Source: Selaginella tamariscina | Taxonomy: Eukaryota > Streptophyta > Lycopodiopsida > Selaginellales > Selaginellaceae | Length of the DNA stretch: 64,000 bases | NCBI GenBank assembly: GCA_003024785.1 | Contig: PUQB01000711.1 | Coordinates: forward strand, 1-64,000 | Reading direction: 5' to 3' | Part shown: positions 46,621 to 57,430 of the stretch, piece by piece | Layout: every line of letters starts with the position of its first letter | Position numbering within the stretch: position 1 is the stretch's first letter | Program-made: the position numbers and the translations under genes | Notes under the pieces: generated by a model | The model's database searches: none | Seen by the model: only the letters and a program-made list of their open reading frames with translations | What the model was told of the DNA's origin: nothing

Positions 46621-47525
46621 TTATCACTGACATTTCTGACCTCACAGCGATTGTATAATCTCTTGAATCATCAAGTGTAATCTTCCACTACCTCAGTAGG
46701 TCCATGCCGTATTTCCTGTAACTGTATTATTGGGTCTCACTTGCGATATTTTTGTACATAGTAATTCCTGAATATTGCAAGTAGTACCTGTACTTGTCGA
46801 TTGTGATAGCATTTTTGTAATACCAATTGCTAGCGTCTCCCTTCAACATAAATGGAAATATTCGTAGTTTTTCATGTTCATCTGTGATTTTGTTAGCTTC
46901 ACACGCTTACTCAAATTGCTGAATATGCCAATTCGTATCCTCATTCTCAAGACCTGAAAAAGTAGATGGTATGACCTTCCCTGTAATTGTTAGTGTTCCC
47001 ATCTTGTTCGGTAATTTCTGCTGACAACAGATCCTAGTTTCCTTGCGTTGGTATACGTTGCCCGTAATTGTCACTCTCCTGATTAGTATTCGTTGTACCT
47101 CGCCATTTGTTGCTCCTCTCCTCGAGCTTCAACTTGCTCCTTCCTCCTCTATTCCTCACTCTCTTCAATCCTCTTCCGTGTCTCTATTACTGCTTGTCGT
47201 CATAAGTATTGCTCCTCGCGCTCTCTTGCTATCTCTGCTTAATCTCTTCATATCTTTGACGTTCTGCAAGAATACTCGATAATCATCCATTCACTTACTA
47301 CTATATGCTGCAGGTCCTTTCTCATGTGGTCTTTGGTGCACGTTCTTCCATTTCCGCAATAGCTATGCTGATCGTATTAAGGACTCTCGCCTGTGTCTAT
47401 GAAAAGCCTCAATCTTCTTCTTCCGTCGTAATTTCTCTTTAAACTTCAACACTCCTTTGGGTATCAGTCTACCCATCCTGATACATTCTACAAACACATT
47501 ATCAGTTACCTACTAACATGACCAT
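46621..47525 (-). other. Element E interior, probable gag start, no clear frame
   Basis: Frames on the minus strand carry Glu/Arg-rich pieces (the reverse complement of tctcctcgagcttcaacttg and similar), as in a coiled-coil gag N terminus, but they are broken. Nothing resembling polymerase is present. Confidence 0.4.
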
Positions 47526-47540
47526 CCTCCGTGGTCGCCA
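47526..47540 (-). other. Candidate primer-binding site of element E
   Basis: Minus strand TGGCGACCACGGAGG, two bases from the LTR. The TGGCGAC start is common in plant Ty3-type elements. I cannot name the tRNA. Confidence 0.5.
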
Positions 47541-47542
47541 TA

Positions 47543-48136
47543 TGTTGAACTAAAAATCCTACCGTCTACACATAGTAGAGATTGCCATCGTCAAACCCGT
47601 ATTAAGGGTCTATTGGAATAAGATAGAGAAGAAATCAGACATCAAAAGGTCAGGAAAGGGTAAAATGGCAAGGTGTAATAGCAGCAACAGTACTATGATC
47701 CCGTCACAGTACTGGAGAAGGAATAGTATACATCATAACAGAAATACGAGTAAGAGATAGATATATAGAGAGAGAAAGGAAACTTATATTATGTCCGCGC
47801 ACGGCACATGGTACAAAATAACAGTATACTTGGGATACCCTTCTAGTCCTAATCTAGTTATTTATACACTGTCCCGTACTAGCAGTTATAGCAATTGCCT
47901 CTTAACCTTATCCATTCAGTTACTGTAACTCCTTATCCTTATCCAAACATGTCGTACCCCGCTGGTATCATAATGCAGTCATAACTCGTATTGCGGTATT
48001 ATGTTAGTGACTCGTACTCTGATATATCCTTCCCCACTCTCGATTTCCAATAATATATATTATTTTTGGTATTTTCTCATTATATTTACCCATGAAATAA
48101 CAAGAAATCCTATCAATGTCTACTATGATCCTAACA
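47543..48136 (-). repeat. 5' LTR of element E
   Basis: 594 bp. Differs from the left LTR by small deletions and a few substitutions (for example a missing ggtaaggatgg/gggtaaaatgg length change), consistent with a fairly recent insertion. Confidence 0.85.
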
Positions 48137-48899
48137 CCGTTTCACCAAACAGGCTCATTTCCTACCATGTAACAAATGGCTACATGCCAGACAACTGTTG
48201 AGTTGGTGATCTGTGAAGTGTTTCGACATTATGGTCTTCCTGAAAGCATTGTTTCTGATCAAGGCCCACAATTCATGTTCAAATTTTGGCAAGAGCTTCT
48301 CTGAAGTCTATAAGTTAAAGCGAATCTTTCTTCAGGATATCATCCACAACTAATGGACAGTCAGAACACACGATTCAGACCTTGGAGCAATACTTTGCTA
48401 CTTCATCAGTTATCAACAGGCCAACTGGTTGGACCTTCTTCTAATGGCGGAGTTTCCTATAACAACTCCGTTCACGCATCTACATGCCAGACACCTTTTT
48501 TCGCTCTTACAGGCTACCATCTATGTTTTGACTTTGTTCCTCCTGCTTCTCCTTCTTCTATTCCTGCAGTACAGGATTGTCTTCAGCATCTTCTTCAGGT
48601 ACAAGATGATTTCCGAGTTCATCTTCAGCAGGCACAAGAATGGTACAAGCATCATGCTGATGCTCATCATCAACCGGCACATGCATACAAGATTGGTGAT
48701 CTCGTGTGGCTTCTTCGTCGGCATATTCGCACCAATAGGCCTTCTTCTAAGTTGAATTTTTAACGATTAGGCCCTTATAAGATTGTGGTTGAGGTCAATC
48801 CTGTAGCTTTTCGATTAGAGTTACCATCTACGATGAAACTTCATTCTGTGTTTCATCTTTGTTGGAGCCGCATCATCCTTCTTCTCTTCCTGGTCGTGC

Positions 48900-49152
48900 T
48901 TCTCCTCCTCCCCTTCCTGTGGTCATTGACAATGAACCTGAGTACGAAGTTGCAGCCATTTTTTAATTTTTATCTTCATTGCTGCCAACTTCAATACTTG
49001 GTGGATTGGAAAGGTTATTTGCCTACCGATCACACTTGAGAACCTGCATCTAACTTACTCCATGCTATTTTCAAGGTTGCTGCCTTCCATCGGCGTTATC
49101 CTGCTAAACCAGGTCCCAAAACTTGTGGAACTCATCTTTAAGAAGGAAGTGT
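48900..49152 (+). pseudogene. Element D chromodomain remnant
   Basis: The frame containing YEVAAIF-like, LQYLVDWKGYLPTDHT and PAFHRRYPAKPGP-like pieces corresponds to the C-terminal chromodomain of A. It is preceded by FRLELPSTMKLHSVFH (48785-48850). Frame breaks occur at 48870 and 48960. The polypurine tract aagaaggaagtgt precedes the 3' LTR. Confidence 0.7.
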
Positions 49153-49546
49153 TGTCACGACTCAATACAGGATGCAGGATTCCGGATATAGGATATAGGA
49201 TACGGGATACGGGATACAGGATATGCCCATAGGATATGCCTACAGGATATACTTACAGGATATGCTACAAGATATACCTACAGGATAAGGGTCACTATGA
49301 CTAGATTAGGCTCATGACCAGATTAGCTCTTGGAGTTGTGAGCATAAAAGCTTCGACCTAATTGTTGTACAATCAGTTTATATCAACACCAGTCTTTTTA
49401 CGATCAATCTTATCTTGTTCTTGTCTTGTTCCTTGCTTCCTGTTCTCTCCTTGTCTTGCTCCTAGTTCCTGTCCTGCTCATGTCTTGTTCCTAGTCCTTG
49501 TCCTACTCCTGAGTCAAGCCTCCTTGGTCTTGAATCGTGGCTTGAC
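49153..49546 (+). repeat. 3' LTR of element D
   Basis: 394 bp, tgtcacgactc...gcttgaca. Shorter than the 5' LTR through loss of repeat units in the atcctgta zone. It retains the cataaaagc box (49343) and a partly altered self-complementary start. Confidence 0.88.
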
Positions 49547-49551
49547 AAAGG

Positions 49552-51100
49552 TAAGTTCTAGCTTCACTTAGAGTTTCTTGCAAATACTTAATGACACATA
49601 GCCGGACCATCACCAAATACCCAAGTGCATTAAGTGGGCCTGTTTCCTATTACATCTAGGGTCCATCAACATAGTACAGTAGGTAACAACAATCAACGTC
49701 CAAAGTAAGGGGTCGAGTCATAAAAAAAACTATGACAATTATTCATGTTCCGATTGGATTAATGGTTAGTTCTGGTGAGTTTGGCATGTTGAATATATTT
49801 AAAATACCCCTAGGTTTAATAGGTTAGGGTTTAGGGGTCAATGGGTCATTAATTAACTCACCAAGTATATTTCCTTTGGAATGAGATTCCGTGCCAGCCC
49901 ACTTATGTAAACAGGAAAACAGGGAGGAGGCTCTATCACATATATTAAGTAGTACATATAGGAGAGCTTTGGGGTTCATAATTGAGTTCGTTGCTCTCTG
50001 CCAGTGCAAGCTTTAGCTTGTGTCATTAAGGTACAACCCTCAGTTGTGCCGCCTCAACTTCCAGACAACAGGGGTAGGTCCACCTTCGGGGTAACTTATC
50101 CTTACCGTTAGCGAATCCATGCCTGGGAGGTCCTATTAGACTGCATGTTCCAAAGGCAGAGGTAGAGACTTGTCTCCAACCTCCTCCTCCACGTCAAGCT
50201 AAGTGTAGCACTCTCAGCCAAGCAAGGCACATCTGTGTCCTTGTCCAACTGTGGGTGTGGGATCTTGTTTAACAAGTTCACATTATTTAGTTCTTGAGGG
50301 TTCACTAAGGGTTCTAGAGTTGGCATTTAAGAGCCACGTTTGTGACACTTAGTGCAACTCTTAAATCTAAGGGGCTATAGCATGATAGCTCACATTATGA
50401 AAGGTAGTGTCACATGAAGATGTGACACTGGGCTAGATGTCACATGATACAATGCCCAAAGCATGCCCTTTGGGGTTGTGTCATGATTTTGTTGCCAAGG
50501 GGTTGAATACCCTAACAAACAAGCATGCTTGTGCTCGCACTAGGATGCTAAGCCTTGAGTATCGGCTCAAGGGTGGTTAGGTCTCGTAACTGGGTGTGCT
50601 TTGGCACACTTGGCTAGGGGAGTGTTCTCTTTGGAATCTAGGGGTTGAACAACCTAGGCTTGTTAACAAAGGTCTTTCGCAAGGTTTTCTACTTAGGGTT
50701 ATCTAAACCTAGCCTTAAGGAGTTTATTTAGTAGAACACGTGTTCGCCTTCGTGTCCTCACTAAGTACTAGCCCTAAGTTTAGGGTATGACTTGGCCACT
50801 CAAACCCTTAAGAGTTAGTCATAATTCAGGGTATCCCTTGTCGCTTAAAGGGGTTGTACTCTTGGATGAGGGTCATTTCTTAAGGGGTAAGTGACAATGC
50901 CTTAGCTCTATATGTGTGCAACAATGTTCTATGCAGGGTTAGGGTATGAGCTTGTCTAGGTCTACTAGGACAGGATCTTAAAGTCTACTCAAGTTATCCT
51001 TTAGGGTTTGGGGATAGTCATTTAGGGTAGGACTCTAGATCTTCTGCTTAATTGGGCTTCTGAGTTAAACTCTTAGGGTCATCTTAGAAGACTTAGCGTT
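49552..51100 (-). repeat. Right arm of the large imperfect inverted repeat
   Basis: 49750-50395 and 50395-50760 match the reverse complement of 41977-42605 and 35290-35640 in the expected order; 49560-49740 matches the reverse complement of 35105-35290, which is out of the expected order. 50760-51100 has no visible partner. Sequence is rich in tagggtt words. No gene is recognised; it may be the remains of an older transposon or a satellite-like repeat. Confidence 0.6.
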
Positions 51101-51400
51101 GTTTGCATAGGGTGATGATGCTGAATAGCCACTTGGCAGCCATGTGTTAGCCCCTCGGGTTAAAACTTTAACAACAATTTTACTAATATTAACACAAGTT
51201 CTACTTAATTAACATGTTTTTTTTATATATATTTATACTACATATGATATAATTGTAAATTATGTTGTAATGTGAGTCATTATACATTAATTATGATATA
51301 ATTTAAAGTACATTATAATGTAAGTGAAGCTATTATAACTTTACATAATATCAACTAATAATGTTTATATTGTTTATTTTTTTTGTTAACAATTATTTTT
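51101..51400. other. AT-rich spacer
   Basis: AT-rich DNA with aacatgtttttttt and ttaattatgatataattt words; no gene is seen. Confidence 0.5.
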
Positions 51401-51409
51401 TGTTAATAA

Positions 51410-53290
51410 AGTTTGTAATTATACAAGGGGTAAATGGGTGGAGGATATGCAAAAGAGGCCATTGTACAATGGTGAATTATGTACAAAGTAGATATGAAAG
51501 GTATGGTATTGTAGCTTCAAGCAAGCACGATTCTTTCTTGGGAAGGAGAGGGGCTGCAACTCGGGTTGGGTGGTGTTGTGGCACCTTGGGGTTGTAGAAT
51601 GTGCATGCTTGAAGCAATAACAACAACATGGCATCTATATCATCGTCCTCGAGTCACGTGCCAAATTTTGGGAGGTAGGGCTAGAAATTATTGGGCAATG
51701 GCATCTGGAAGCCGGAGCCGAAGGACTGCATCAACAAGGTGACATCCATCATTCCATTGGTGATCCTTGGCAATCAAACAAACTGTTATAGTGGCCATCG
51801 ACGTTGGTCTTATAAGTGGTGTTTGTTGAGAGACAAGGTTTTAGGTGTAGAACATGTTTAGGGGCATTTCACACAGAGGAAGCTAGTTATGACATCTTAA
51901 GTTGCGATGTCATTTTGGCAGAGAAGAGACAACAGCTTAGGGAGATGGTTAAAACCATTGATGACCAAGTTTTGGATGGAAGACACCATAGCAATTTCTA
52001 CATATGTTGAAGGTGTCCAAAGCAATGAGAGTGAGAATTTTGTTGCTTCTCAGAGTTCTACACCATGTTGGAATTATGTAGCAGGGAATTAGGGATTCCC
52101 TTGATTCGAAAGGAAAGGACGTAATGGATATGGCAATAGGATGATTTTTCTAGAAGGAGCATATACCTTTTGTGAAAGCTCATTCTCAAGAAGATGGTGC
52201 AACATATTGGGAGGCATGGGATTCCTTATGACCCTCCAACAAAGATGGCATTATGAAAGCAATTGTTATAAGCAAAAAAAGCTGGTCTCAAAGTTCAACT
52301 TGCCAAGGTGAAGTCATACTGAAAGAATTGTGGGGTTACTCTTGTCGTTGATTCATGAAACAACACAAGGAATTGTCATATCATGGGGCTTGTTGCATAC
52401 AACAAAGGACATTTGACTTTCCTTAAGGCCATTAATATATCTTGTAGTAGGAAGACTACCAATAATGTCTTTGCAACATGGGAGTGAGGTATCGAGATTG
52501 TTGGAGAGAAGAATGTTCTTTTTGTTGTCATGGACGATGAGGCTTCAAACATGGCTGTTGTCAAGATTCTAAAGGCGAGGAGGCCAAAGATTTGTGTGGG
52601 CTCCTTACTTCGCTCATTGTTTAAATAACATTCTCAAGGATTTTGCAAAACTACCATGGATGGTTGGGCTTCTAGATGAAGGGAAGGCTCTTATTGGCTT
52701 TCTCCAAAACCATTTACATCTGGTGGTAATTTTAACATCCTTTTTTTCATGATGAGTATTGAAGTTCAACGAAACACGATTTGGCTAATGCATTTGCTAC
52801 GGATAGTTGACATAGATGTGCTTGTGGTTGGGAAGGTCTATGAGGGGATGGACCAAATGAACGAGAACATCTATCAACTAGAAGAAGATGATCTTAGGTA
52901 CGATGAACTGAACCAACTGATTTAAAATAAGTGGTGGGATTATCATAACACCTTTCACTTTGTGGTGTATGTGCTTGATCTAGAGTTTCGGGGGTGAGAA
53001 CATGAAAAATCTAAGGAGGTTTCTAAGGATTGGAACACATATTTGAAGATGCAATTCCCTAATTATCCCTAGATGATTGTACAACAAAGGGTTTTGTGCA
53101 ATGGTGGGAGGACAACAACTACTTTGGTCCACATTTGTAGAGGTTGGCAATTCAAGTGCTTAGTCAAGCAAGTTTTTCCTCAATTGTGGAGCGATTGTTT
53201 AACATTTTTGAGAATGTCGCTTTAAAGAAGAAGAATTGCTTAGCAATGAACTAAACCATAGACTTAGTATTTGTGGTCAGTAATACCAAA
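51410..53290 (+). pseudogene. hAT transposase relic, DUF659 type, copy 1
   Basis: Pieces in order: 51816-52010 (CRTCLGAFHTEEASYDIL, a degenerate zinc-finger segment), 52330-52560 (FLKAINIS, GIEIVGEKNVLFVVMDDEASNMAVV, the DUF659 catalytic area), then the RPKICVGSLLRSLFK stretch (family form: W-T-P-C-x-x-H), and near 53085-53230 WWEDNNYFGPHL and AIQVLSQASFSSIVERLF, the C-terminal dimerisation region. Stops and frameshifts are everywhere. The second half is duplicated at 56.27-57.4 kb. Confidence 0.7.
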
Positions 53291-53787
53291 TTGACAACTA
53301 GCCACACTTCTTATGACAAGTTTGTAGGATTGAGTCAGACAGGAAGTATTCCTCATATTAGCAAACCCTGAAATCGAGGCTATTGAAGAAGACGAAGACG
53401 TCGTGATGCTAAGGAGAACGAGATGAGTGATGAATAAAATACTCTAGAGAATATTTATGTTTTTATTCATGTTTATTCATGTTTAATTTCCGTATTTAGT
53501 GTTGGTGTTCAAAAAATTGAATCCCATGTCATTATCCGTGTTTATTTGTGTTTAGTGTTTATGTCCAAAATAATTGAATCAGGTGTTTGTGTTAGTGTTT
53601 GAGTTCCTGTCTTGAAGCTACAATTATAACTGGACAACTTTGTAATATGGAACAGACCCAAACTAATACTGTCGGGTGGGATTAATTCCTACATCATTTT
53701 CTCATTGTCAACCCTATTAATTGTATCGTGAAACCAAATGATCAATTATTGCATAGGAGAGGAAACAACGATACCAAATTTTTATTT

Positions 53788-53873
53788 TTACGCGTTTGGC
53801 AGACGCGTCCGCATACGCGTTTCCAAGACGCGTCCGCGGACGCATCCACATGCAACATGGTGCTATTCACGTG
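53788..53873 (+). promoter_or_regulatory. CGCG-box cluster and G-box upstream of U copy 5
   Basis: ACGCGT occurs at 53790, 53803, 53815 and 53828, with CGCGG at 53835; a CACGTG G-box is at 53868-53873. ACGCGT fits the vCGCGb box bound by plant CAMTA factors. The block is GC-rich in AT-rich surroundings and is kept in the 58 kb copy. Function is inference. Confidence 0.5.
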
Positions 53874-53915
53874 TGTCTGATTAAACCAATGGGTTAAAGG
53901 ATATCCTCATGTTCT

Positions 53916-53938
53916 TCCGTACTTAAATTAAGTACGGA
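53916..53938 (+). promoter_or_regulatory. 23-base palindrome upstream of the TATA box, U copy 5
   Basis: Half-site TCCGTACTTAA, one central base, and its exact complement. It ends 10 bases before the TATA box (53949-53954). The same palindrome is at 57989-58011, and a decayed form lies upstream of copy 4 on the minus strand. Confidence 0.55.
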
Positions 53939-53948
53939 ATCCTGGCTT

Positions 53949-53954
53949 TATAAA
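53949..53954 (+). promoter_or_regulatory. TATA box of U copy 5
   Basis: TATAAA inside ggctttataaagctcagcag; 70 bases upstream of the ATG at 54024. The leader ctcattcatcttatctag is shared by all copies that have a promoter. Confidence 0.65.
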
Positions 53955-54023
53955 GCTCAGCAGTTTGCAGTGGATCTCATTCATCTTATCTAGTTCCGTT
54001 TCATCTGTCTTAGATATCTATCC

Positions 54024-55014
54024 ATGGCTGTTACTTTGAATGATGTATTCGGCAAGAAAAATATTTCAGAGATTGTTAAATCATTCGATTTTTCCAAGGT
54101 AAAGCAATACACATTCATGTAACTTGATGGTAACTTATATGTTCTTGTGCAGATGGACGTGAGAGATGCCAGCAAACATGACTATCTTACTGTTGGTCTT
54201 GCGCCTTCCTTTGGGAAGCTGAACAGCAGTAGTATCAAACAGCTAGATGATCATCTCAAGGTTATGATTACGGGAACCACCAAGCTCATAGCGAAAATGC
54301 CTCCAAATCAAAGGACATGGGAGAATGTGGTGAGTGCCCTCCAGCAAAACACGCTGATCGAGCCCATGGACGATGGCATTCATAGATCTGATATGCTGAT
54401 CAAGAAGAATGTAAACGTTTTCAAGGTTGATGGTTCACCCGACGAAGCCATTGTGCGTGAGGTAAGAATCAGAAATGTGCAGTCGCCGCTTCTTCCTGGC
54501 TTCGAAACTGCTGAATTTGCAGGTGCACACATGGTTTGTCAATCTTATCAAAGATCAAGATGTCCTGGATGCAACTCAAATCGATATCGATGTTCTGGGA
54601 CGTATTGTTGCTCAGACTGGAGCTACCATTAACAGTTTCGAGACGTTTTTCGCCAAGCATGAAAAGCACCAGAAAACAATGCTCGACATTGGAGTGTTAA
54701 GATATCCAGACATTGATCAACCATATTTTAAGGTACATAGCATTCTTCCTTGTCTATAAAGTTCAAAGTTTTGTGCAGGTTTACCGTATAAACTTGATGC
54801 TTGGTCCGACAGCAATAGAATACTTTTTGTCCAGGATGACTCCAATGGCATAACCGGGGGTAAGCTCTAATCGTGACACACTAAAATGTGTGTTTTACAT
54901 CGATTTACAGAGTTTAATGTTCGAAAATACAAGCCTCGTGAGAGTGTTATGAAGGAGCTGAAGGCCGAGACAATAAAAAAGGCTGTGAAAGACGCTGAAG
55001 ATCTCCTTGCGTAG
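54024..55014 (+). CDS. Family U, copy 5: five-exon gene, best preserved
   Basis: Exons 54024-54098, 54153-54461, 54523-54732, 54779-54859 and 54911-55014; introns of 46-61 nt with gta/ag ends and phases 0, 0, 0 and 1. Exons 1 to 3 are fully open: MAVTLNDVFGKKNISEIVKS, then LTVGLAPSFGKLNSSSIKQL, NVFKVDGSPDEAIVRE, then VHTWFVNLIKDQDVLDATQI, GRIVAQTGATINSFETFFAK and DIGVLRYPDIDQPYFK. Exon 4 (VYRIKLDAWSDSNRILFVQD in the reading of copies 1 and 6) is one base short here, in a run of A, and exon 5 ends KKAVKDAEDLLA. With that base the product would be 259 residues. No signal peptide, TM segment or known motif is seen. I do not recognise the family. The gene lies in the first unit of a tandem duplication. 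Confidence 0.75.
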
Positions 55015-56265
55015 TAAACACCGACGAGTTGAATAAGTCAGTGTGCAAATAAATGGCTTGGATTTAGTGTGTTTTAATTGAATAGAATTATCCTGGTTTA
55101 ATTATAACCACATTGTTGTTATTTAAGTTACAAGCCTAATATGCATATATATATATATATATAAAGCAAGTTACATTATAAATAGGCATACTATATTTTA
55201 ATATTGGGATACTGTCATCCATCTTATTTATGTGAATATCAATTAACCGATTCTTAAAACGTTTATAATAATTCAAATATGATATTGCTCAACTTACTGA
55301 TATAGAAGGTTTATGAATGTTTAAGGTGTTCTATATTTTATTCATCTTAGATGAAACATTTTTATGAATCTTGCAAAAAGAAGAAATACAAGTATAATAT
55401 ATTATTTATTTTTGTATTCATGTTGATTGTTTCTTTAGGTGCGATGAAAATATTAATTAATTGGATATAATAAATACCAAAGATGTATTAAATCAAAATG
55501 CAAAGATAAAGACGGTGATGTAATTTGTACCAATATATGACTAATTAAAAATAAATTAGAAATCTCATAAATATGTTGAATCATGTAATATTAATTTAAA
55601 ATCATTATAATTAATCCTCAAAAAGATTGTACGTACAAAAATGGTAAAGGAAGTCCGATAAACAAAATTATCGTACAGGGAAAGCTAGTTAAGGTCTTAA
55701 TTTCAAATAACTTATAATTAATATTAATATCTATTAAATATATCCACAATGCACATTAATAATCATATGTGGAATTTAACGACGAGACAAGTGATGACAT
55801 GGAGGGATTGAATACCAAAACATAGCCTTTATCCGTTGTGCTTACATGTATGTATATTATATAAAGTATTAGATTGTAAATAATTTCATGTGTGTGTGTG
55901 TGTGGTGTGTATATACACACACACAAACTATATATTTATATGTTTGTAATATGTATATTTATGCATATATAAGTATATTTTTGAATAGGCATATAATATA
56001 ATTTTTGTATATATATATGTACATACTTATAACATACACACATATAAATGGCTTGGATTTTGTTTTTTTAGTTGAATTAAATTATCTTGGTTTATAACCA
56101 TATTGTTGTTATTTAAGGTGTGTAGAGAGTAATGCCATTAAGGGTTTGTATGTATGTGTGGATCAATGTGAAGTTACAAGTCTAATGTGTATATGTGTGT
56201 GTATATATAATCAAGTTATATATGTATTATTATATATAGACATATTATTTTTTAGTATATGCATA
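55015..56265. other. 3' flank of U copy 5, AT-rich, part of the tandem unit
   Basis: Contains the short 3' UTR (gtgtgcaaataaatggc), then AT-rich DNA with TA at 55145-55162 and GT/CA runs at 55892-55924. Blocks such as aaacatagcctttatccgtt (55823) recur at about 60152 in the second unit. No gene is seen. Confidence 0.55.
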
Positions 56266-57430
56266 TATTGGGATTCCCTATGACCCTATAGGAATTCAAT
56301 AGAGATGGCATTACAAAGCAATTATTACAAGTGGAAAAAATAAGTCTTAAAGTTCAACTTGTCAAGGTGAAGGCATATTGAAAGAATTGTGGGGTTACTC
56401 TTGTTGTTGATACATAAAACGACATAAGGAATTATCATATCGTGGGGCTTGTTGTATACAATAGAGAACATTCGACTTTCTTTAAGGCCATTGATATATC
56501 TTGTAACAGGAAGACTATCAATAATGTTTTATAACATGGGAGTGAGGTATCAAAATTGTTGGAGAGGAGAATGTTCTTTTTGTTGTCATGGATGATGAGG
56601 CTTCAAACATGGCTATTGTCAAGATTTTAAAGGCGAGGAGGCTAAAGATTGTGTGGACTCCTTGCTTCATTCATTATTTAAACAACATTTTTAAAGATTT
56701 TGTAAAATTACCATGGATGGTTGGGTTTCTAGATAAGGGGAAGGTTCTTGTTGGCTTTCTCCAGAACCATTTACATCTGGTGGTAATTTAACATTATTCT
56801 CTTTACGACAAGTGTTAAAGTTCAGTAAAAACAATTTGGGCAACAACTTTTTTTATGAAGGAGAGATTGGGGGATCTAAGGCCGAAGCTACAACATAAGT
56901 TTGTGAACAACGCTTACAATGCAAAGCTAGAGTTAAGGACAAATGCTGGGAAAGGATGCTAAGAACCGTGTTCAACAATAAATACTAAGACGAGGTTGAA
57001 CACATGTATGTTTGTTATTGAGGAGGGTGATGCATTTGTTACGGATAATTGACATAGAAGTGCATGTGGTTATCTACGAGTGGATGGACCAAATGAGCAA
57101 GAACATTCATCAACTAGAGGAAGATGATCTTAATATGTATGATGAGTTGAACCAACTGATTTCAATTATTATAAACCTTTCACTCTATGGGTGGTGCATG
57201 TGCTTGATCCAGAGTTTTGGACATGAAAAATTCAAGGAGGTTTCTAAGGATTAAAAAACATATTTGGAGATGCAGTTCCCGAATTATTAGTAAAGATTGA
57301 TTATAAAAATCAACTTTGCCATATAGAAATTTCAAGGGATTCAATTTGAGTCAGGCAAGAAGTATTCCTCGTATTAACACCCTGACATCGAGGCTATTGA
57401 AAGAAGATAAATGATTGTGATGTTAATGAG
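56266..57430 (+). pseudogene. hAT transposase relic, DUF659 type, copy 2
   Basis: Starts abruptly at gggattccctatgaccctat, matching 52208 in copy 1, and follows copy 1 with many substitutions. 56588-56791 reads MDDEASNMAIVKILKARRLK, IVWTPCFIHYLNNIFKDFVK, better preserved than copy 1 at the W-T-P-C-x-x-H motif. 57012-57254 reads IIDIEVHVVIYEWMDQMSKN. The C-terminal dimerisation region is mostly lost. Non-functional. Confidence 0.7.

Larger units (their letters stand above)
44321..48136 (-). mobile_element. Element E: gag-only (TR-GAG type) LTR retrotransposon inside D
   Basis: LTRs at 44321-44919 (599 bp) and 47543-48136 (594 bp) and target-site duplication CTGTT/CCGTT (44316-44320 and 48137-48141, one mismatch). 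The polypurine tract is next to the left LTR and the PBS next to the right LTR, so it is on the minus strand. The 2.6 kb interior encodes only gag-like zinc-knuckle and coiled-coil pieces; no RT, RNase H or integrase motif is seen. That is the definition of a TR-GAG-type non-autonomous element. Confidence 0.75.
43772..48765 (+). pseudogene. Element D integrase, split by element E
   Basis: 43772-44320 corresponds to the RNase H/integrase boundary and the integrase zinc-binding and early core part (FRLVALYVHQALANSTLLHD; the YWWPGL and CDTCN motifs in broken frames; the DRFTKQ block reaches element E). The core resumes at 48142 ([18 protein letters not shown], QTNGQSEHTIQTLE-like), then 48353-48763 (YNNSVHASTCQTPFFAL, VQDCLQHLLQVQDDFRVHLQQ). 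Stops are frequent. The order and spacing match A and C. Confidence 0.75.
42654..49546 (+). mobile_element. Element D: internally deleted chromovirus carrying nested element E
   Basis: LTRs at 42654-43091 and 49153-49546, target-site duplication AAGGT (42649-42653 and 49547-49551). It is the same family as A and C, in the opposite orientation. Between gag and integrase, the 3' half of gag, protease, RT and most of RNase H are deleted. Element E is inserted in the integrase core. It therefore cannot move on its own. Confidence 0.88.
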
